Below are positions 32,566 through 40,954 of a DNA stretch of 64,000 nucleotides, piece by piece. The position numbers and the translations under genes were made by a program. How positions within the stretch are numbered: the first letter of the stretch is position 1; the number at the start of each line of letters is the position of its first letter. A model generated the notes under the pieces. It made no database searches. It saw nothing but the letters and a program-made list of their open reading frames with translations, and was not told the DNA's origin. The DNA is taken from contig JAJPIW010000026.1 of NCBI GenBank assembly GCA_021324575.1, forward strand, positions 1 to 64,000, written 5' to 3'. Source of the DNA: Intrasporangiaceae bacterium. GTDB lineage: Bacteria > Actinomycetota > Actinomycetes > Actinomycetales > Dermatophilaceae.

Positions 32566-33273
32566 ATGATGCCTTTGATGGAGGCCGCAACGTTGACCAA
32601 CCCCGACATTCCACAGGCGGTGCTGTGGGATTTGGACGGGACTCTTATCGACAGCGAACCGCTGTGGCACGCCGAGCAGCAGCAGTTTGTCGAGCACGCT
32701 GGCGGAACCTGGACGGCGACCGACCGGCGCACGCTGGTGGGCATGACGATGATCGAGTCGAGCGCCTACCTGCTGTCCCGTTCACCCCGGCCACCGACTT
32801 CAGATGCCCTTGAGGTCAGTCACCGCATCATCACTGGAGTCATCGCCCGACTGAAAGACCACGTCCCGTGGTGTGCCGGGGCGCGTGCCCTGCTGGACGA
32901 ACTCACCGCGCATCGCATACCTCAGGCCCTGGTCACCAGCGCCTGGCCAGTGTTCATCGAGGCCGCGATTGGTCAATTGCCCCGCGACACCTTCACCCTG
33001 GTGATCGACGGTCAGTCAGTGCAGCACGGCAAACCCCATCCAGAGCCCTACCAGACTGCCGCGCAACGCCTTGGGGTCCGCCCAGTCGACTGTCTGGCCA
33101 TCGAAGACTCCGAACCAGGAGTTCGCTCGGCAACCTCAGCCGGTGTGCCGACCCTGGCAGTCACCCATCTCAGCGCGACGCAGGTCGGAGCCGCGACCCG
33201 GCCCACCCTCGACGGGCTCACCCTGACCTCACTCAGCGCAGCCTTCCACGACGCACGAACACTGCTCACCTAA
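32566..33273 (+). CDS. HAD-superfamily hydrolase (phosphoglycolate-phosphatase-like)
   Basis: The 235-residue protein has the HAD nucleophile motif VLWDLDGTLIDSEPLW, a Thr/Ser motif II (LVTSAW), Lys in HGKPHPEPY and acidic motif IV (AIEDSEPGV). These enzymes dephosphorylate small phosphosugars; substrate not predictable. Codon use is less GC-biased than neighbours, and no iterated octamer lies in the gene. ATG at 32566 with alternatives at 32569 and 32578. Confidence 0.88.
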   Translation: MMPLMEAATLTNPDIPQAVLWDLDGTLIDSEPLWHAEQQQFVEHAGGTWTATDRRTLVGMTMIESSAYLLSRSPRPPTSDALEVSHRIITGVIARLKDHVPWCAGARALLDELTAHRIPQALVTSAWPVFIEAAIGQLPRDTFTLVIDGQSVQHGKPHPEPYQTAAQRLGVRPVDCLAIEDSEPGVRSATSAGVPTLAVTHLSATQVGAATRPTLDGLTLTSLSAAFHDARTLLT

Positions 33274-33320
33274 AGGAAAGGCGCCGCTCCCGCCTGATTC
33301 AGGAGAACCGTCGCCGTTCA

Positions 33321-33677
33321 GCGATCCGGTGGGTCCTGGGTGTCGCCGAGCCCATGGTCACGACAGTCCTCAACCGTGCCGAGCTCCTGGCGGGCATGGC
33401 ACTGCTCCCGTCCGGGCGGCGCCGTGATGCGCTCACCGACGCTGTCGACACCGCCCTGTCCCGAGTCGAGGCCACCGTGCCGTTCACCGACGAGTGCGCC
33501 GCGGCATACGCGGAGCTGGTGGCCCTGAATAGGGCCACTGGCCACCCGATCGCGACCATGGATGCCCTTGTCGCGGCGGTCGCTCGCACGGTCTGCGCCA
33601 CCATCGCGACGCGAACCGTGAAGGATTTCAAGGGGCTTGGTGTTGAGGTCGTCGACCCTTGGCGGACGACACCCTGA
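33321..33677 (+). pseudogene. 5'-truncated PIN-domain (VapC/FitB-type) toxin
   Basis: The frame reads AIRWVLGVAEPMVTTVLNRAELLAGMALLPSGRRR..., which corresponds to residues 30 onward of FitB-like PIN toxins: the second Glu (RAEL), third Asp (TMDALVAAVA) and the TRTVKDFKGLG motif are present, but the N-terminal strand with the first catalytic Asp is missing and there is no antitoxin gene upstream. An ATG at 33354 could still start a 107-residue product, which would be inactive. It sits behind the HAD gene, so a deletion or replacement joined the two. Confidence 0.7.
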
Positions 33678-33719
33678 CCCGCCTGTACCGGAGGCAGGCT
33701 CCGGTGCGACGATGAGGTC

Positions 33720-34202
33720 ATGACGACCCTCTCGGACTTCCACGCCACCACCCTCACCGGCCAGGACCAGGACCTCGCGGCATACGCCGGCAAGGTCGTG
33801 CTGGTGGTCAACACGGCGAGCAAGTGCGGCTTCACGCCCCAGTACGAAGGTCTGGAGAAGCTGTGGGAGTCGCACAAGGACGACGGCCTGGTCATCCTCG
33901 GCTTCCCGTGCAACCAGTTCGGCGGCCAGGAGCCGGGCAGCGCTGACGAGATCGAGGAGTTCTGCCAGGCCAACTACGGCGTGACCTTCCCGATGTTCGA
34001 CAAGATCGATGTCAACGGTCCCGAGACGCACCCGCTCTACCAGTGGCTCAAGGACTCCAGGAGCGGGGTGCTCGGCGGCAAGATCAAGTGGAACTTCACC
34101 AAGTTCCTCGTGGGCAAGGACGGCACGGTCATCGACCGCTACGCCCCGACGACCAAGCCCGAGGAGCTGGTCGACGACATCACCAAAGCGCTCTCGGCCT
34201 GA
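33720..34202 (+). CDS. Glutathione-peroxidase-family thiol peroxidase
   Basis: The 160-residue protein has Cys36 in [25 protein letters not shown] with Gln and KWNFTKFLV with Trp/Asn of the catalytic tetrad. The Cys (not selenocysteine) type uses thioredoxin. It reduces hydroperoxides. ATG at 33720. Its last 64 bases overlap the convergent ogt-like gene. Confidence 0.92.
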   Translation: MTTLSDFHATTLTGQDQDLAAYAGKVVLVVNTASKCGFTPQYEGLEKLWESHKDDGLVILGFPCNQFGGQEPGSADEIEEFCQANYGVTFPMFDKIDVNGPETHPLYQWLKDSRSGVLGGKIKWNFTKFLVGKDGTVIDRYAPTTKPEELVDDITKALSA

Positions 34203-34756
34203 GGCGCCCAGTCGCGCGGGTCGATGAGGGTCTGCCCGGTGAGGTAGGCCTCGAGGTCGAGCAGGTAGCGCTTGCGGCCCAGCCCACCGGCATACCCCGT
34301 CAGTGACCCGCCCGCCCCGACCACCCGATGGCACGGGATGACGATCGACAGGGGGTTCGCCCCGACGATGTGGCCGATCGCCTGGGCCATCCCGGGCTTC
34401 CCGTATGCCGCGGCGAGACGTCCGTAGGTCGTCGTCGCGCCGTAGTCGATCCGCTCGAGGTCGGCCCAGACCGCGCGCTCGAGGTCGGAGCCGTCGGCCC
34501 GGTGCGGTGTGGCGAAGGTCCGCAGCTCGCCTTCCAGGTAGGCCACCAGCTCCTCACCCATCGCGTCGAGCAGCGGATCCCCTTGTCCCACATGGGTTCC
34601 GAAGCCTGTCGCATCGGGGAGAGTCCAGTGGCCCGGGAAGTAGATCCCGGTGATGGCGCCACCGTCAGCGACCAGGGTGAGGTCACCGATGCGGGTTGTG
34701 ATGGTCGTATGCCGGGAGGTGGCGGCGTCGTGCCGGTTCAGGATCATCGTGGTCAT
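34139..34756 (-). CDS. ogt: Methylated-DNA-protein cysteine methyltransferase (Ogt/MGMT)
   Basis: The 205-residue protein has the acceptor motif [20 protein letters not shown] (Cys142) and helix [21 protein letters not shown]. It removes O6-alkyl groups from guanine in a suicide reaction. The N-terminal part (to residue 90) has no Ada domain. ATG at 34756 or 34747. The C-terminal 22 or so codons overlap the peroxidase gene on the other strand. Confidence 0.92.
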   Translation of the reverse strand: MTTMILNRHDAATSRHTTITTRIGDLTLVADGGAITGIYFPGHWTLPDATGFGTHVGQGDPLLDAMGEELVAYLEGELRTFATPHRADGSDLERAVWADLERIDYGATTTYGRLAAAYGKPGMAQAIGHIVGANPLSIVIPCHRVVGAGGSLTGYAGGLGRKRYLLDLEAYLTGQTLIDPRDWAPQAESALVMSSTSSSGLVVGA

Positions 34757-34757
34757 G

Positions 34758-36239
34758 TCAGTTCAACGCGCTGGCAGGTCTCGGTGTGAGTGCCGGCGGG
34801 ACGAACACCATGTCCTCGGTGACGTCGGATGTGCCGATGTCCTTGCGGTCGCGAAGGTAGCTCTGGTGCACCTGCCACGGGTCGACGCCACCGGACATCG
34901 GCAGTGTCGCCTCGGCTCGGCGGATGTAGCCGCTGCTCAGGCCGAGGAGAGGGTTCGGCGTGAGCTGCTTGGTCGGGCTCGGGTAGGCGTATGCCGCGCC
35001 GGTGGCACGCAGGTGGTTGAGCAACCGGCATACGTACTGGGCCGAGAGGTCGGCACGCAGCGTCCAGGAGGCGTTGGTGTAGCCGATGGCGAAGGTGAGG
35101 TTGGGGACGTCCTCGAGCATGAGCCCGCGGTAGAGGTACTTGCTCGCGACGTCGACCGGAATGCCGTCGACGTCGAAGGTCGTGCCGCCGCCGACGCGGA
35201 GGGTCAGACCCGTCGCCGAGACGATGACGTCGGCCGGGATCGTGGTGCCGCTGCTCGTCCGGATCCCTTCTGGCACAACGGAGTCGATGGTGTCGGTGAT
35301 GATCGACGCCGAGCCGTCGCGGAGCGCCCGGAAGAGGTCGCCGTCAGGAACGATGCAGAGCCGCTCGTCCCACGGGTTGTAGCGCGGCCGGAAGGTTCCG
35401 GGTTGAACCGCGACGTCGCTCGTGGCGCGTTCGGCGGCCCGGGACAGCAGCCCGCCGACGAGTCGGGGTGCCCGGCGCGACAGCTTGTAGAGGCCGAGGT
35501 TGACGACGATGTTCTTCCACCGGATCAGGTTGTGGGCCCGCTGCGCGGGCAAGTGCTTGCGGAGCTGGCCGGCGATCGCGTCCTTGCCGGGCAGGGCGAG
35601 GATGTAGCTCGGAGAGCGCTGGAGCATGGTCACCGTCGCCCCCTGCTCGGCGAGGGCCGGGACGAGCGTCACGGCCGTCGCGCCGGAGCCGATGACGACC
35701 ACCCGCTTGCCGGAGACGTCGAGGCCCTCGGGCCAGTGCTGGGGGTGGATGAAGGTACCGTCGAAGGTCTTTCGGCCCGGGAAGTCGGGCAGGTACGGGT
35801 GCTCGTAGTCGTAGTAGCCACTGGCCTGGTGGATCCATCGCGAGGTCAGCCGGATAGGGCCTTGCGGCGTCTCGACCTCGACCGTCCAGCGTGCCCGTCC
35901 GCTGTCCCAGTTGGCATGGATCACCTTGTGCGAGTATCGGGTTCGACCACTGATGCCGTGCTTGTCCGCCGTCTGCCTGATATGGGCCAGGATGCTCGGG
36001 CCGTCGGCGATGGACACGTCGCTCTGCCACGGCTCGAACGGGAAGCCGAGCGTGTACATGTCCGAGTCGGAGCGGATCCCGGGGTACCGGAACAGGTCCC
36101 ACGTCCCACCCATCGACTCGCGCGCCTCGAGGATCGCGTAGGTGCGGTCCGGGCACATGGTCTGGATCCGGTATGCCGCGTCGATCCCCGAGATGCCGGC
36201 ACCGACGATGAGGACGTCGTAGTCAAGCTGCTCCGTCAT
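34758..36239 (-). CDS. Flavin-containing Baeyer-Villiger-type monooxygenase
   Basis: The 493-residue protein starts MTEQLDYDVLIVGAGISGIDAAYRIQ with an FAD-binding GxGxxG and has the BVMO fingerprint FDGTFIHPQHWP (F-x-G-x3-H-x3-W-P) followed by VVVIGSGATAVTL, the NADPH-binding loop. It belongs near EthA-like enzymes. It probably oxidises ketones or prodrug-like thioamides; substrate unknown. ATG at 36239. The stop is one base from the ogt start. Confidence 0.9.
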   Translation of the reverse strand: MTEQLDYDVLIVGAGISGIDAAYRIQTMCPDRTYAILEARESMGGTWDLFRYPGIRSDSDMYTLGFPFEPWQSDVSIADGPSILAHIRQTADKHGISGRTRYSHKVIHANWDSGRARWTVEVETPQGPIRLTSRWIHQASGYYDYEHPYLPDFPGRKTFDGTFIHPQHWPEGLDVSGKRVVVIGSGATAVTLVPALAEQGATVTMLQRSPSYILALPGKDAIAGQLRKHLPAQRAHNLIRWKNIVVNLGLYKLSRRAPRLVGGLLSRAAERATSDVAVQPGTFRPRYNPWDERLCIVPDGDLFRALRDGSASIITDTIDSVVPEGIRTSSGTTIPADVIVSATGLTLRVGGGTTFDVDGIPVDVASKYLYRGLMLEDVPNLTFAIGYTNASWTLRADLSAQYVCRLLNHLRATGAAYAYPSPTKQLTPNPLLGLSSGYIRRAEATLPMSGGVDPWQVHQSYLRDRKDIGTSDVTEDMVFVPPALTPRPASALN

Positions 36240-36351
36240 GCCCTCCAAACTACCCGCCAGTACCGGCAGCGGTTCGGTCCCGTATGCCGGGTGCTCGGCT
36301 GCCCGCGAACACCCGACCCTTGCGGCGACCCGTCCCGCCGCGTGCCCTGTC

Positions 36352-36663
36352 GGCCCGGCCTGCTGCGCGGACAGCCCCAACACCTCCGGAGACCAGGTCC
36401 GGCGCATCCAACCGCCGATACCCCAGACCCTGACCGGCCTCCTTCTGGGTGATGACCTCCTCGGTGGCCGCCAACCGGGCCACCGCCAACGTCTGGGCCG
36501 CCTCCAACGCCCGGATCCCGGCCTGACACTCACCGACGAAGTCGACCAGCCCAGCCGAGCCCATCCCGGCCATCGCCACGGCCGGCCGGGCTGCGGCATA
36601 CAGCTGGACCGTGGCCGCGCGGGCCGCGGACGGGTCGAGTGCGGGTGCGGGTGCCGCGATCAT
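36352..36663 (-). pseudogene. N-terminal remnant of a DUF222/13E12 HNH endonuclease
   Basis: From ATG 36663 the frame reads ...MGSAGLVDFVGECQAGIRALEAAQ...EVITQKEAGQGLGYRRLDAPDLVS, the typical start of DUF222 proteins. After residue 92 the homology continues in another frame (EVLGLSAQQAG), so there is a frameshift, and it then stops; the rest of the gene, including the HNH domain, is absent. The iterated octamer lies at 36281 just beyond the break. Confidence 0.75.
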
Positions 36664-36788
36664 ACCCTTATCGTACACCTGTCCAAGACATATGTCCAGT
36701 CCCAGACGCTGCCAATCTCGCTGCAGCGCAAGTGAACTCGCTAACAATACGGTGCCCGAGAGGCGGCCGTGCAGTCACTGTCAGGATG

Positions 36789-38036
36789 TCAGGTCGCGGT
36801 GTCGACGGCAGGTCGTCCTGCGCCCCGACCCGGCCGACCACGCCGCGGTCGGTCACCGGACAGACCGGCATACACCGCCATCCATGCGATGGTCGCGACG
36901 AAGCACCACATGACCTGCTCGTTGCTCAGCGCATCGGGGAACGCGCCGACGACGAGCGGCACGATCGCGCAGGACAGAGCCCAGCCGAACAGCCACCGCT
37001 TGGGAGCCTTGCCTGCGACTCCGGCGATGCCCATCACGACGTAGTGCAGCGCCAAACCCGAACACATGACCCACCGCAGCACTCCGTGCAACGGGCGCCC
37101 GGGCTCGGCGGCCAGCTCGCCGATCCCCGCCGCGAGGGCGACGATCCCGAGAGTCGTCAGCAGGTGCATGGGCAGCCCGAACCGTGGCGGGAGCTGCGCC
37201 AGCTGGGAGTGCGGAGCCCCGACGAAGCCGTAGGAGAAGGTCAGCCACCACAGCCCGATGAGCAGCACGAAGCCGGCGATGGCAATGCCGACGAAGGCGT
37301 TGGTCCACTGGTGCGAGGCCGCGGTCAGCACGAGCGCACTGACCGCCTCGCCGAGCACGATGATGACGAACAGGCCGAGCCGCTCGGACAGGTGGCCGGT
37401 CTCGACGTCGACGACCTCCATCCTGGCCGGCGTCCGGTGGCCTGCCGTGGCCAGGTCGGCGAGCCGCTTGTTGGCCTGAGCCAGGTCCCGCTCGCTCACC
37501 GTCCCCCGCGAGAACAGCACGCCGGCCAGGTCGAGGACCAGGCCCAGCCCCCACAACGCGTACTTCCCCGGCGCATCGACCCACATCGCGATGACCCACG
37601 GCAGGGTCGCGCCGCCGAGTTGGAGCAGCGGCCAGGAGACGAGCAGCCGCCCGGTGCCGAACGATGCCCGAGACGTGACGACCCGCAGGAGCAGGAAGGC
37701 GATCGCGAACGCGTTGGCCCGCTCGGCGAAGTGCGACGGAGCCGTCGCGGCCATCACCGCGACCAGCCCCATGGCCAGCATCACGGTCCGGGTGCGCGTC
37801 TGCTGCCGGGCGACGTTCGCATAGAGAACGACGGTCACCCAGCCCAGCCAGATCCCGCCGTAGAGCAGCACGAACAGGCCCAGGCCCCACGGGGTCGGCT
37901 CCTCACGCAGCCCCTCGCTGAGCACCGCCACCGCCGCCACGACGACGAGGTCGAAGAACAGCTCGAGCCACTCGTTGCGCTCGCCCGCCTCCTCCTCGGG
38001 GGCGCCCCCGTGCGCCGACTCCTCGGTCCCGCTCAT
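36789..38036 (-). CDS. LtrA-family membrane protein (second copy)
   Basis: The 415-residue protein has the ELFFDLVVVAAVAVL family signature early and about ten hydrophobic helices. ATG at 38036 is chosen because GGAGGAG lies just before it; an upstream ATG at 38048 abuts the tandem octamer repeat. It differs substantially from the LtrA protein at 0.2-1.5 kb, so the two are old paralogues. Function unknown. Confidence 0.85.
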   Translation of the reverse strand: MSGTEESAHGGAPEEEAGERNEWLELFFDLVVVAAVAVLSEGLREEPTPWGLGLFVLLYGGIWLGWVTVVLYANVARQQTRTRTVMLAMGLVAVMAATAPSHFAERANAFAIAFLLLRVVTSRASFGTGRLLVSWPLLQLGGATLPWVIAMWVDAPGKYALWGLGLVLDLAGVLFSRGTVSERDLAQANKRLADLATAGHRTPARMEVVDVETGHLSERLGLFVIIVLGEAVSALVLTAASHQWTNAFVGIAIAGFVLLIGLWWLTFSYGFVGAPHSQLAQLPPRFGLPMHLLTTLGIVALAAGIGELAAEPGRPLHGVLRWVMCSGLALHYVVMGIAGVAGKAPKRWLFGWALSCAIVPLVVGAFPDALSNEQVMWCFVATIAWMAVYAGLSGDRPRRGRPGRGAGRPAVDTAT

Positions 38037-38048
38037 CAGCTCCTCCAT

Positions 38049-38100
38049 CCCGTATGCCGGTCACCCCCGTATGCCGGTCAGCCCCCGTATGCCGGTCAGC
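38049..38100. repeat. Three tandem copies of a 17-bp unit containing the iterated octamer
   Basis: The unit CCCGTATGCCGGTCA(C/G)C is repeated three times at periods of 17 and 18 bp, and lies between the start of LtrA and the end of the permease gene. The octamer copies are at 38052, 38069 and 38087. The unit is not part of any reading frame of known function. Confidence 0.85.
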
Positions 38101-40060
38101 CGCCCACGTGCACCAGCGGACGCCGCCCGGCGTTGGGCTCGGCACGGCGCAGGATCTCGTGGGTGAGCGGCGGGATGTCGCCCTCGCCGCCGACGAGGAA
38201 GCGCAGCGCGTTCTCACCCGGCGCCCGTTCGCTCCACTCGAAGTAGACGTGCGGCGGCACCGGCATCTGGTCGCGGATGGCCAGCAGCACGGCGGCGAGC
38301 GCGTTGGGCACGGACGTCCCGGTGGCGCGGAGGATCGCGTGCCGCCCGACGGTGACGCCGCGGACGGACACCGGCGAGGTGAAGTCACTGGGGTCGGTGA
38401 TCTCGACCTCGAGGAAGATCGCGGCCTGCCAACCCTTGAGGTGGTTGTCGACACGGACCTCGTCGGACTTCTCCTCGTACTCGGCGTCGTCACCGGCGTT
38501 GAGCTTGTTGGCGATGAACCGCACCGGCTGGCTGCCGGCCCTGGCCTTGGCCAGGATCGCCTCCGCCGTCGGGTCGAACACGACCTGGCGCACCCGCAGC
38601 TCGGTTGCTCGCCGGATCCGGGAGAACACCGACACGACGAGGATCATCCCGACGAAGAGCAGCGCGATGACCAGACCGCCGGGGTGGTCGAGGATCGTCA
38701 CGACGAACGTGTAGACGAAGATCGCGCTCACCACGGCGAAGAACGCTGCGGTGCCCCGGTGCCGCCGCCTCAGCTCGGTGAGGAACACCGCCACGGCCGC
38801 CGACGTCATGAGCGCGAGGACGCCGGTGGCATACGCCGAGGCCTGCGAGTCCACGTTCGCGTCGAAGACGAGGGTGACCACCGCGGAGATGGCGGTGAAC
38901 ACGAGCACGAGCGGCCGGGTCGAGCGCGCCCAGTCCGGCGCCATCCCGTAGCGCGGGAGGTAGCGCGGCACGATGTTGAGGAGCCCGGCCATCGCCGAGG
39001 CGCCGGCGAACCAGAGGATGCCCATCGTCGAGATGTCGTATGCCGTGCCGAAGGCCCCGCCGAGCCGCTCGTGGGCGAGGTAGGCCAGGGCGCGCCCGTT
39101 GGCAGGTCCGGCGGGGTGCCCGTTCGCGGCCGCGAGGAAGGCGGAGTGCGGGATGAGCAGGGTCGTGACGAGGGCCGAGCTGATGAGCAGGACGCTCATG
39201 ATGAGGGCAGCCGTCGTCAGCAGCTTCCGGGCGTTCCGGATCCGGCCGAGCGGGTTGGCCACCGTGTCGGTCGGGTCGCCCTTGACCAGGGGCATGACGA
39301 CGACACCGGTCTCGAACCCCGAGAGCCCCAGCGCCAACGCGGGGAACACGAGCAGCGACGCCCCGATGACGCCGAGCGGCATCGAGTGGGTCGCCGTCAT
39401 CGCGTCACGCCAGTCGGCCAGCAGTGCGGGATGCCGCAGCACGGCATACAGACCGTTGCCGATGACCACTGCCGACAGCGTGAGGTACGCACCCACGAGG
39501 ACGACCGCGATGCTGATCGCCTCCTTGAACCCCTTGAGGAACACGCCGGCGAGCGCGGCCAGCAGGACGAGGGTCACCGTCAGGTGCTGGCCGCCCAGCG
39601 CACTCTTGACGAGTGGGTTCTCCACCAGGTGCGCCGAGGCGTCGGCGGCCGACAGGGTGATCGTGATGACGAAGCCGGTCGCGACGAAGCCGAGGAGGCA
39701 GAGGACGAGCAGCTTGCTCGGCCAGTACGACAGCAGCCGCTCGAGCATCGACAGCGAGCCGTCGCCGTGTGGGCTCTCCCCGGCGACCCGGCGGTACATC
39801 GGCAGCGCGGCGAAGAGGGTGATGAGGACGAGGACCAGGGTCGCGACGGGGGCGAGGGCACCGGCAGCGAGGGCCGCGATGCCCGGCTGGTAGCCGAGCG
39901 TGGAGAAGTAGTCGACGCCGGTCAGGCACATGACACGCCACCACGGTTGGACGTGCTGCTGGCTGGTCGCCTCGCGCTCGTCCTCGTAGTAGCCGCCGGG
40001 GTCGCCCTGGTCGGCGTCGAGGAGCCATTCGCGCAGTTCGGCGCGGTGGGGTGGGTTCAC
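38096..40060 (-). CDS. APC-superfamily amino acid/polyamine permease with C-terminal domain
   Basis: The 654-residue protein has about 12 hydrophobic helices from residue 55 ([16 protein letters not shown]... ) to residue 470, then a cytoplasmic C-terminal domain of about 180 residues ([16 protein letters not shown] ... [14 protein letters not shown]) without a clear match. It belongs to the amino-acid/polyamine/organocation group; substrate unknown. The start is GTG at 40060. It ends about 60 bases from the LtrA start on the same strand. Confidence 0.75.
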   Translation of the reverse strand: MNPPHRAELREWLLDADQGDPGGYYEDEREATSQQHVQPWWRVMCLTGVDYFSTLGYQPGIAALAAGALAPVATLVLVLITLFAALPMYRRVAGESPHGDGSLSMLERLLSYWPSKLLVLCLLGFVATGFVITITLSAADASAHLVENPLVKSALGGQHLTVTLVLLAALAGVFLKGFKEAISIAVVLVGAYLTLSAVVIGNGLYAVLRHPALLADWRDAMTATHSMPLGVIGASLLVFPALALGLSGFETGVVVMPLVKGDPTDTVANPLGRIRNARKLLTTAALIMSVLLISSALVTTLLIPHSAFLAAANGHPAGPANGRALAYLAHERLGGAFGTAYDISTMGILWFAGASAMAGLLNIVPRYLPRYGMAPDWARSTRPLVLVFTAISAVVTLVFDANVDSQASAYATGVLALMTSAAVAVFLTELRRRHRGTAAFFAVVSAIFVYTFVVTILDHPGGLVIALLFVGMILVVSVFSRIRRATELRVRQVVFDPTAEAILAKARAGSQPVRFIANKLNAGDDAEYEEKSDEVRVDNHLKGWQAAIFLEVEITDPSDFTSPVSVRGVTVGRHAILRATGTSVPNALAAVLLAIRDQMPVPPHVYFEWSERAPGENALRFLVGGEGDIPPLTHEILRRAEPNAGRRPLVHVGG

Positions 40061-40176
40061 AAGCGTCGAGCGTAGGCGGTGTGGCCGCGCCTCCGGTGCC
40101 CGAGCAAGGCACCGGCCGGGGCCGACCTCACGAGAAGCGAGGCGGTCCCGGCCGGGAGATGACGGACTGTGAGGGG

Positions 40177-40401
40177 TCAGCCCGCCTTGTTCTCCAGCGC
40201 CACGAGGACGCCGGCGAGAGCAAAGTACTTGTTCGAGCCGAGGTCCCGCACGGTTTTGATGCCAAAAGTCTCGGCGAGAACGGCGTCGTGCCTCTCGGTG
40301 AGACCGGCGAGGGACGACGGCGGCGCGTCGAGGATGTCCCCCACACTCTTGTCCTCATAGGCCTTGTCGAGGCCCTTGGCGAGGTTGATCTGTACAGCCA
40401 T
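40177..40401 (-). CDS. Small conserved protein with helix-hairpin-helix-like core
   Basis: The 74-residue protein ([19 protein letters not shown]...) has [19 protein letters not shown] followed by [19 protein letters not shown], which matches a widespread small-protein family whose middle resembles helix-hairpin-helix motifs (the I-K-T-V-x-D-L-G segment). Function unknown. ATG at 40401 follows GGAGGT-like bases. It is divergent from the TPR/LLM-hemerythrin genes. Confidence 0.75.
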   Translation of the reverse strand: MAVQINLAKGLDKAYEDKSVGDILDAPPSSLAGLTERHDAVLAETFGIKTVRDLGSNKYFALAGVLVALENKAG

Positions 40402-40566
40402 TCCCTACCTCCGCGTCGCAGCGGCCCGCCGCCCTGGTGGCGACGGCACCCAGGGACAGCATGGCGGGCCGCCGGGCCTCCGCGCATGAAGGTGACCTGA
40501 GTGTTTGCTGTGAGTTGGCTTTCGGCGCCGGGGCGCGCTCCCGGAATGAAGGACACCTCAGGGCCG

Positions 40567-40592
40567 TTCTCGACTACACGAGAATGGTTCTC
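40567..40592. promoter_or_regulatory. Overlapping inverted half-sites upstream of the TPR gene
   Basis: TTCTCG-N6-CGAGAA (40567-40584) followed by GAGAA-TGG-TTCTC (40580-40592) gives three alternating TTCTC/GAGAA half-sites right before the ribosome site AAGGAG (40595-40600). This looks like an operator or an attenuating hairpin. A pair of 16-base direct repeats (ATGAAGG..ACCT.AG) lies at 40487 and 40546. Confidence 0.5.
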
Positions 40593-40606
40593 AGAAGGAG
40601 ATCGGC

Positions 40607-40954
40607 ATGACCACCGTCGTCCACGACGCCTATACCCGCTTCCGCCGGGCCGAGCGGATGTTCCGCAACCGCGAGTACGCCGCTGCCGCCAAGCAGCTCG
40701 AGCTCGTCGTCGCCTCCGACGACATCGGCCACGGTCTGCACGAGGCCCGCACCCTGCTCGCCCGCTCCTACTTCCACTCCGCCCAGCTCGGCCGCGCCGA
40801 GACGGTCGCCCGCGCCCTCGTCGAGGAACGGCCCGACGACGCGTATGCCGTGCTCCTCCTCGGTCGTACGCTGCAACGGATGAGCCGACCGGACGAGGCG
40901 GCCCCACACCTGGCTCTGGCCGCGGCATACGGGATGGAGACGAGCAGGCACTGA
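40607..40954 (+). CDS. TPR-repeat protein
   Basis: The 115-residue protein has about three tetratricopeptide-like helix pairs (RRAERMFRNREYAAAAKQLELVV; ARTLLARSYFHSAQLGRAETVARALV; AYAVLLLGRTLQRMSRPDEAAPHLALAA). TPRs mediate protein binding. ATG at 40607 with AAGGAG. Its stop overlaps the start of the LLM-hemerythrin gene (TGATG), which suggests coupled translation and a joint function. Confidence 0.85.
   Translation: MTTVVHDAYTRFRRAERMFRNREYAAAAKQLELVVASDDIGHGLHEARTLLARSYFHSAQLGRAETVARALVEERPDDAYAVLLLGRTLQRMSRPDEAAPHLALAAAYGMETSRH

Noticed and set aside
38049-38100. CRISPR array
   Set aside because: The three units are 17-18 bp in tandem without unique spacers; no cas genes are present.
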